Of a DNA stretch of 7,343 nt, positions 3,589 to 7,343 are shown piece after piece. A program made the position numbers and the translations under genes. Every line of letters begins with the position of its first letter. The first letter of the stretch is position 1. The notes under the pieces were generated by a model. The model did no database searches. It had not been told where the DNA came from and saw nothing but the letters and a program-made list of their open reading frames with translations. This DNA is from Spirochaetaceae bacterium. Its GTDB lineage: Bacteria; Spirochaetota; Spirochaetia; Treponematales; Breznakiellaceae. Location of the stretch: the NCBI GenBank assembly GCA_031290855.1, contig JAISLM010000011.1, forward strand, positions 1 to 7,343. Reading direction: 5' to 3'.

Positions 3589-5643
3589 ATGGGGAAAAAG
3601 ACCGTTTACGAGCCAGGCGAACTTTCCAATGTAAAGAAAAGGCTGGGGCCCATAGATGAAAAAGAGGCGTTGCGTATGCAGAAGCTGCTGGGCGGCGAGA
3701 TTGGCGAAGAAAAAACCCCCGGCATCTCCTCCGAATCTCAGGGCCGTTTGAGGTATTCCCGCGGAAAAAAAGATAAGGGCCCTCCATCCCTCTCAAAAAG
3801 TGCGTCCGCCAAACCGAAACGTTTTGTCGAGCTTGCTCCTGCGGGTGATAACGAAAAAGCGCCTGTTTCGGTAATGCCGAAATTTCAAAAGCCGTCCGCG
3901 CCGGCGTACAGGGAGCGCGTAAAGATGGACGTATGCGCCGGCGGTTTCGGAATAAAAACTTTTACGCAGGTTCTGGTATCACGGCTTTCTTTTTTTAATG
4001 CCCCGCATGACAGGGTAAGCCAATGGTTTGTTAAGTATTCCCTGAACGAATACTACGGGCAACTTGAGCGCCTTGTAACGTCCACACGCCTGTTATTCCC
4101 GCGCAGCAACGCCGAACTGGGCGGGAAACTGCAAAGCTCGTCCCGCACGGCGTTTAACATTCTGAATACGATACGCCAATGGAGAATCGACGTTATTGCC
4201 GCTGAAATAGCCAGGCTTCAATCGCGTCCGCGTGATGTTTCCGTCGGCGACTTTGAATCTGTTTTGCGTGAAATTTACAAACCGATATACATCATGGAAA
4301 AACTGGATTCTGAAAACGATATCAGGAGGGCGTTTCAGGTTTTATACGAAATTATTTTTCTGGAAAATCCTACGAAGGAAACCGAAAAGCTGAGCGGCAG
4401 GATAGCCGACGCCGTTAAATCGTGGCAGTTTGTATGCTTGAAGCTTCGCTATTTGCTGTATCCGCTTTTGATGAAAACCATATCGCCCTATTACCAGCAA
4501 TACGAATCATTTTTCATCGAAAACGAAGAAAACTACAGGATGTTTTTGGGACTTGGGGAATCGGATAAAATATCACCGGATTCCGTAAAAACAAGCGATG
4601 TGGATGCGTACCGCGAAGCGGCGCGGGACGAAGGTGAAGCCGTATCCGGCACGTTAGATGACGGCGAGGCCGTTGAAACCGGTATGTACGATATCGAGGA
4701 TGACGGGCAGGCGAAGCGGAACAGACGGCTGGAACCGGACGCCGCCGAAGAACGGGCCTTTGAACAAGGTATACAAATACTTGAAGCCCTGTTTCCGCAG
4801 GCGCCCTGGAAAAAGCTTGACGAATTTCCGGATTTTTATCCGTATTTCGCGGATGTTTTTGAAATTAAGAAAAACGGCGAATTGATCGCGCCGGAGGACC
4901 CCGCCCATCTTGCGCTGATCCTGTCGCAGATAATCGAGGAACTTCTTTACGGCTTTCGTTACATAAATTTTACCGGCGCGCCGAACGCGAATTCGCTGAA
5001 CGGAATTGTTGACGACTGGCATACCGTCATTTTGGAGAGTTTTGAAAAAAAATATCTTCCGCTCATCTATGAATACGCGCATTATTTTGAATATTCGGCC
5101 CAGAAAAGGAGTTCAACATACGCGATGAACATCGCTGCGGATATTCACTGGATAAGGCGCTACTATTTTTTGCCCAACTACGAGTATACGCCGCTTACGC
5201 CGCCTTCCTTTTTGAAAAAAGATGTTGTCGCGCTCTATGCCATGGCGCGCCGCCTGCGCAAAGATTTGGCGGAATGCGCCGTTGCGATAGAAGAGGCAAA
5301 CAAAAGCGGCGGAGCTTTCGGCAATGTGATGGTAATGGGTATCGAAAACCCCTGGGCGGAATACAATTTTCAGGTGGAGAATCCCCTGTCCAAAAGGCTT
5401 AACATCTTGCTTGGAAAGAATCAGAAAACCAACGCCTCGCTCATATTTTTTGTACTCGCGATAGTGACGGTGCTTGACAGCTACCTGTGCGGTAAAAACA
5501 GCGTCGCTTACAAAACGGATACCGAAATACTTTTCCGGAACACCGGAACAGACAAACTGAAGCCTGTTTTTTGGGTGGAAAAACAAAAAGATACGTTTTC
5601 GATTTTTAAGAAATCTATTGAGGAACTCAGGAAAAACAACTGA
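3589..5643 (+). CDS. Conserved-looking large protein of unknown function
   Basis: I do not recognise a characterised family. The N-terminus (MGKKTVYEPGELSNVKKRLG, then LLGGEIG at 33-39) has the look of proteins I know only as treponemal hypotheticals. The 684 residues fall into parts: a conserved-looking head (1-45), a basic Ser/Pro/Lys-rich linker (46-110), an alpha-helical, aromatic-rich domain (about 113-322), an acidic, probably disordered linker (323-390, many Asp/Glu), and a second helical domain (391-684). That domain includes NPWAEYNFQVENPLSKRLN at 587-605. A hydrophobic stretch at 617-633 contains an Asp and is too weak to call a membrane helix with confidence. There is no signal peptide, so the protein is probably cytosolic. 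Two helical domains joined by charged linkers suggest a scaffold or adaptor, but that is a guess. The stop faces cobU across 30 bases. Confidence 0.85.
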   Translation: MGKKTVYEPGELSNVKKRLGPIDEKEALRMQKLLGGEIGEEKTPGISSESQGRLRYSRGKKDKGPPSLSKSASAKPKRFVELAPAGDNEKAPVSVMPKFQKPSAPAYRERVKMDVCAGGFGIKTFTQVLVSRLSFFNAPHDRVSQWFVKYSLNEYYGQLERLVTSTRLLFPRSNAELGGKLQSSSRTAFNILNTIRQWRIDVIAAEIARLQSRPRDVSVGDFESVLREIYKPIYIMEKLDSENDIRRAFQVLYEIIFLENPTKETEKLSGRIADAVKSWQFVCLKLRYLLYPLLMKTISPYYQQYESFFIENEENYRMFLGLGESDKISPDSVKTSDVDAYREAARDEGEAVSGTLDDGEAVETGMYDIEDDGQAKRNRRLEPDAAEERAFEQGIQILEALFPQAPWKKLDEFPDFYPYFADVFEIKKNGELIAPEDPAHLALILSQIIEELLYGFRYINFTGAPNANSLNGIVDDWHTVILESFEKKYLPLIYEYAHYFEYSAQKRSSTYAMNIAADIHWIRRYYFLPNYEYTPLTPPSFLKKDVVALYAMARRLRKDLAECAVAIEEANKSGGAFGNVMVMGIENPWAEYNFQVENPLSKRLNILLGKNQKTNASLIFFVLAIVTVLDSYLCGKNSVAYKTDTEILFRNTGTDKLKPVFWVEKQKDTFSIFKKSIEELRKNN

Positions 5644-5676
5644 CGGACAGGCCGCTCCGCGGTAAACAAACCGTCA
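5641..5676. terminator. Inverted repeat joining two convergent stop codons
   Basis: TGACGG at 5641-5646, starting with the stop of the plus-strand gene, is the reverse complement of CCGTCA at 5671-5676, which contains the cobU stop. Between them CCGC (5652-5655) and GCGG (5659-5662) can form a small inner stem. No T-run follows, so this is a weak candidate for a shared 3' end structure. Confidence 0.3.
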
Positions 5677-6174
5677 TTTAACGGTAAGCGGGAGGCCGGC
5701 CACCATCAATTCGACGTGATTCGCCGCCGCCGCGATTTTCCGGTTCGCTTCGGCAAGAATCAGGTTGTAGCGGCGGGTAAGCTCGTCCGCCGGTATGTTG
5801 CCAAAACCGGTCTCGTTGCTTACGACGATGCAGGCGTCTTTGCCCGTCAGCCCTTCGATGAAGGCGTCCAGCATCTTCGTAAAATCCGCCTCGCGCCCGT
5901 GATACATGATGTTGTTTACCCACATCGTAAGGCAGTCCACAAGAACATACCCGCCGCTTAGCGCGAGGGCGGCGGCCAGTTCCAGCGGCTCTTCAAGCGT
6001 CGTAAATCCAAGTCCCTCCCGTTCGGCCTTGTGACGTTCAATCCGTTCCTTCATCTCGTCATCAAGGACCTCCGCCGTCGCTATGAACGAAACCGGCCTC
6101 TTCCATTCGCGGGCCAGCTTTAACGCCCGGCCCGATTTACCTGATTTTACCCCGCCGCTAATAAAGATAATCAA
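5674..6174 (-). CDS. cobU: Cobinamide kinase / cobinamide-phosphate guanylyltransferase
   Basis: CobU phosphorylates adenosylcobinamide and then transfers GMP to make adenosylcobinamide-GDP, the substrate for nucleotide-loop assembly in cobalamin synthesis and corrinoid salvage. The 166 residues show the P-loop GGVKSGKS at 7-14, FIATAEVLDDEMKERIERH at 30-48 (His48 is in the position of the guanylylated His of the Salmonella enzyme), VLVDCLTMWVNN at 77-88, VVSNETGFGNIP at 117-128 and VAGLPLTVK at the C-terminus. All are typical of the family, and the length is slightly under the usual 170-185. The start is a TTG at 6174, chosen because the next residues begin the family's first strand. The nearby ATG is out of frame. 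Only a weak AGAGAG precedes it. The start lies four bases after the cobO stop, so the two are co-transcribed and probably coupled. Confidence 0.92.
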   Translation of the reverse strand: MIIFISGGVKSGKSGRALKLAREWKRPVSFIATAEVLDDEMKERIERHKAEREGLGFTTLEEPLELAAALALSGGYVLVDCLTMWVNNIMYHGREADFTKMLDAFIEGLTGKDACIVVSNETGFGNIPADELTRRYNLILAEANRKIAAAANHVELMVAGLPLTVK

Positions 6175-6178
6175 GCGT

Positions 6179-6691
6179 TCATCTCTCTATCCCGTCGCGG
6201 GCTTTCACGCCCCTGTCAAACGGGTGCTTTATCTTTTTTACATGGGAATGGTAGTCGGCGGCCTCCGCAAGCCAGTCCGGCACCGGACGCCCCGTAAGAA
6301 CGATCTCGCAGTCTATGCCCGGCGACCGAAGTAGGGCGCGAAGGCTGTCCTCGTCCAGCACCGCGGCGCCGAGCGCGTCCAAAACCTCGTCCAGCACAAG
6401 CATAGCCGCGCCCTGCTGCCGCACGGCGGCGGCGGCATCGTCCAAAATGCGCCGCTGTTCATTGCCGCAAAGTTCCTTTGTAGCTGCGTCCATCTGAAAC
6501 GTAAATCCAAACCGTGTCCGGGAGCGGATAACGGTGATTCCCAATTTTTCAAGCGGCGCAAGCTCGCCGGAGGGCATCGACTTAATGAACTGGGCAAAAA
6601 CAACTTTTCCGCCGCTGCCCGCCGCCCTGACGGCGAGCCCGACCGCCGCGGTAGTCTTGCCCTTACCGTCGCCCGTGTATACATGTATCAT
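6179..6691 (-). CDS. cobO: Corrinoid adenosyltransferase (CobA/CobO/BtuR type)
   Basis: The enzyme transfers the adenosyl group of ATP to the cobalt of reduced corrinoids, giving the adenosylated form used by CobU. The 170 residues contain the P-loop GDGKGKTT at 7-14, FAQFIKS at 32-38, the Walker-B-like MLVLDEV at 97-103, LTGRP at 132-136 and the family C-terminus KHPFDRGVKARDGIE at 155-169. It lacks the 25-30 residue N-terminal extension of enterobacterial BtuR, as do many short homologues. The ATG at 6691 is the first possible in-frame start, since a TGA lies three codons upstream. No Shine-Dalgarno sequence is visible, and a TATAAT box ends 18 bases before the ATG. I see no B12-box sequence of a cobalamin riboswitch upstream. 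Confidence 0.93.
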   Translation of the reverse strand: MIHVYTGDGKGKTTAAVGLAVRAAGSGGKVVFAQFIKSMPSGELAPLEKLGITVIRSRTRFGFTFQMDAATKELCGNEQRRILDDAAAAVRQQGAAMLVLDEVLDALGAAVLDEDSLRALLRSPGIDCEIVLTGRPVPDWLAEAADYHSHVKKIKHPFDRGVKARDGIER

Positions 6692-6709
6692 TTCGAATCA
6701 GGCTACAAG

Positions 6710-6715
6710 ATTATA
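6710..6715 (-). promoter_or_regulatory. Candidate -10 box of cobO-cobU
   Basis: TATAAT on the minus strand (6715-6710) matches the consensus exactly and would give a leader of about 11 bases. A TTGACC at 6728-6723 is too close to be its -35 box. At 17-base spacing the sequence is TTGCGG (6738-6733), a partial match that lies inside a hairpin (6730-6746). Confidence 0.45.
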
Positions 6716-6819
6716 TCTACCCGGTCAAGCCGCCGCAAAACGGCGGGGCGCCGTTTACAAAAAGTCCGCTTCCTTCTTAAATAGTGACGGTATTTCAATG
6801 AATCACTTTTGTTAATAGC

Positions 6820-6849
6820 GTTGTTCAGAAACTAAAGTTTCTGAACAAC
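6820..6849. repeat. 13-bp perfect hairpin, TAAA loop
   Basis: GTTGTTCAGAAAC at 6820-6832 pairs perfectly with 6837-6849 around TAAA. The stem is AT-rich and no T-run follows on either strand. It is the longest perfect short-loop stem in the window. Confidence 0.75.
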
Positions 6850-6857
6850 AAGCGCTT

Positions 6858-6885
6858 AAAAACAGCAAAATGCTCCGCATTTTGC
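6858..6885 (-). terminator. Rho-independent terminator of the outer-membrane gene
   Basis: On the minus strand GCAAAATGC, loop GGA and GCATTTTGC (6885-6865) form a perfect 9-bp stem. It is followed at once by TGTTTTT (6864-6858). It lies about 80 bases past the stop of the gene at 6963, in the right orientation to end its transcript before cobO. Confidence 0.6.
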
Positions 6886-6894
6886 CTGGATTTT

Positions 6895-6919
6895 TTCGAT
6901 AAGCAACCGGGTTATCGAA
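6895..6919. repeat. 8-bp hairpin with a CAACCGGGTT centre
   Basis: TTCGATAA at 6895-6902 pairs with TTATCGAA at 6912-6919. The ten bases 6904-6913 are identical to the centre of the inverted repeat at 3447-3483, although the stems differ. Confidence 0.6.
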
Positions 6920-6962
6920 CAAGTCCAACGCATTTTTATGCAAATTCCCGTAGAAAGGCGCT

Positions 6963-7343
6963 TCAAAACATATACGTTACCTTGAGCTTCACAAAGTTGT
7001 TCCCCCGGTACTCACCGAGCTGTCCCGATTTCTCGCCGCCAAAGATGCCGCCTGAGCAGCTGAGCTTTACGTCGCCTTTCGTCCATATAAGCGCCGGCAT
7101 CACAAGGCAGTCCTTGTCTTCGATGTCCCAAACAAAGGCGGCGCGGACTTCAAGCTCATCGCGGAGGAATTTTTTGGAAAGGGACGCGGTAAGGCGGGTC
7201 GCTGTCACGTCCTTACCGCCTTCTATGTCAAAATTTCCGGCCCCGCTTAGTATTTCCATAAAGTCCGCGCTTCCAAGCTCGTCATTTTTAAGGCGTATCG
7301 TTTCGTTTATCTGGAAATTCAGGTTTATGCCGGCGGCGATGTC
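6963..7343 (-). CDS. C-terminal part of a probable beta-barrel outer-membrane protein
   Basis: The gene enters from the right edge of the window. The visible 126 codons are open throughout, and the internal ATG at 7259 is unlikely to be the real start because the frame continues upstream with similar sequence. The fragment alternates polar and hydrophobic residues in short strands separated by charged turns, for example LEVRAAFVWDI, then CLVMPALIW, then a glycine-rich turn SGGIFGGEKSGQLGEY. It ends in NFVKLKVTYMF. The final strand with C-terminal Phe is the typical signal of bacterial outer-membrane barrels for assembly by the BAM complex. This resembles the ends of porin-like proteins in treponemes, but I cannot name the family. 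A terminator follows at 6885-6858. Confidence 0.65.
   Translation of the reverse strand, partial: DIAAGINLNFQINETIRLKNDELGSADFMEILSGAGNFDIEGGKDVTATRLTASLSKKFLRDELEVRAAFVWDIEDKDCLVMPALIWTKGDVKLSCSGGIFGGEKSGQLGEYRGNNFVKLKVTYMF

Larger units (their letters stand above)
6692..6962. other. 271-bp non-coding region with hairpins
   Basis: No gene is supported here on either strand. The region holds the probable cobO promoter, a CCGCCG/CGGCGG hairpin with loop CAAAA (6730-6746), a 13-bp hairpin (6820-6849), a likely terminator (6858-6885) and a fourth hairpin (6895-6919). It separates the outer-membrane protein gene from the cobalamin pair, which share a strand but are unlikely to share a transcript. 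Confidence 0.6.

Noticed and set aside
6692..6962. Cobalamin riboswitch before cobO
   Set aside because: No B12-box-like sequence or matching architecture was seen on the minus strand, only simple hairpins.

Overview
The window looks like a chromosomal stretch of a spirochaete, most likely a Treponema of the moderate-GC (termite-gut) type. This rests on recognition, not a search. The signs are a DUF2804 protein of the form I associate with Treponema, a 684-residue protein that resembles only treponemal hypothetical proteins to me, a C-terminal outer-membrane barrel fragment ending in Phe, and intergenic DNA packed with short palindromes and dispersed repeats. There is no rRNA, tRNA, CRISPR array or complete mobile element that I can see.

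Layout. Positions 1-340 are non-coding and repeat-rich. Positions 341-1674 hold a two-gene minus-strand operon, rpe (ribulose-phosphate 3-epimerase) then tmk (dTMP kinase), with 8 bases between them. Positions 1675-2257 are a long non-coding stretch of hairpins, including a second copy of a 29-bp repeat. Two plus-strand genes follow: a DUF2804 protein (2258-3301) and a large protein of unknown function (3589-5643). They are separated by 287 bases of tandem and inverted repeats. The second gene converges on a minus-strand cobalamin pair, cobO then cobU (6691-5674). Positions 6692-6962 are another hairpin-rich gap, and the window ends inside a minus-strand gene for a probable beta-barrel outer-membrane protein.

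How the genes work together. rpe and tmk serve central metabolism (pentose phosphates and dTTP supply) and share a transcript through proximity rather than pathway. cobO (corrinoid adenosylation) and cobU (cobinamide kinase and guanylyltransferase) act in consecutive late steps of adenosylcobalamin assembly or corrinoid salvage and are clearly co-transcribed. The other genes have no visible functional link to these.

The most unusual signals are in the DNA between genes. The rpe start, and less strongly the DUF2804 start, has a -10 box placed so that transcription would begin at the ATG, with no Shine-Dalgarno sequence: candidate leaderless mRNAs. Related repeats begin right at the stop codons of tmk and of the DUF2804 gene, in the same orientation relative to each gene. 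One of them has grown into three tandem 18-bp hairpin units. Among the proteins, the dTMP kinase lacks the P-loop lysine.
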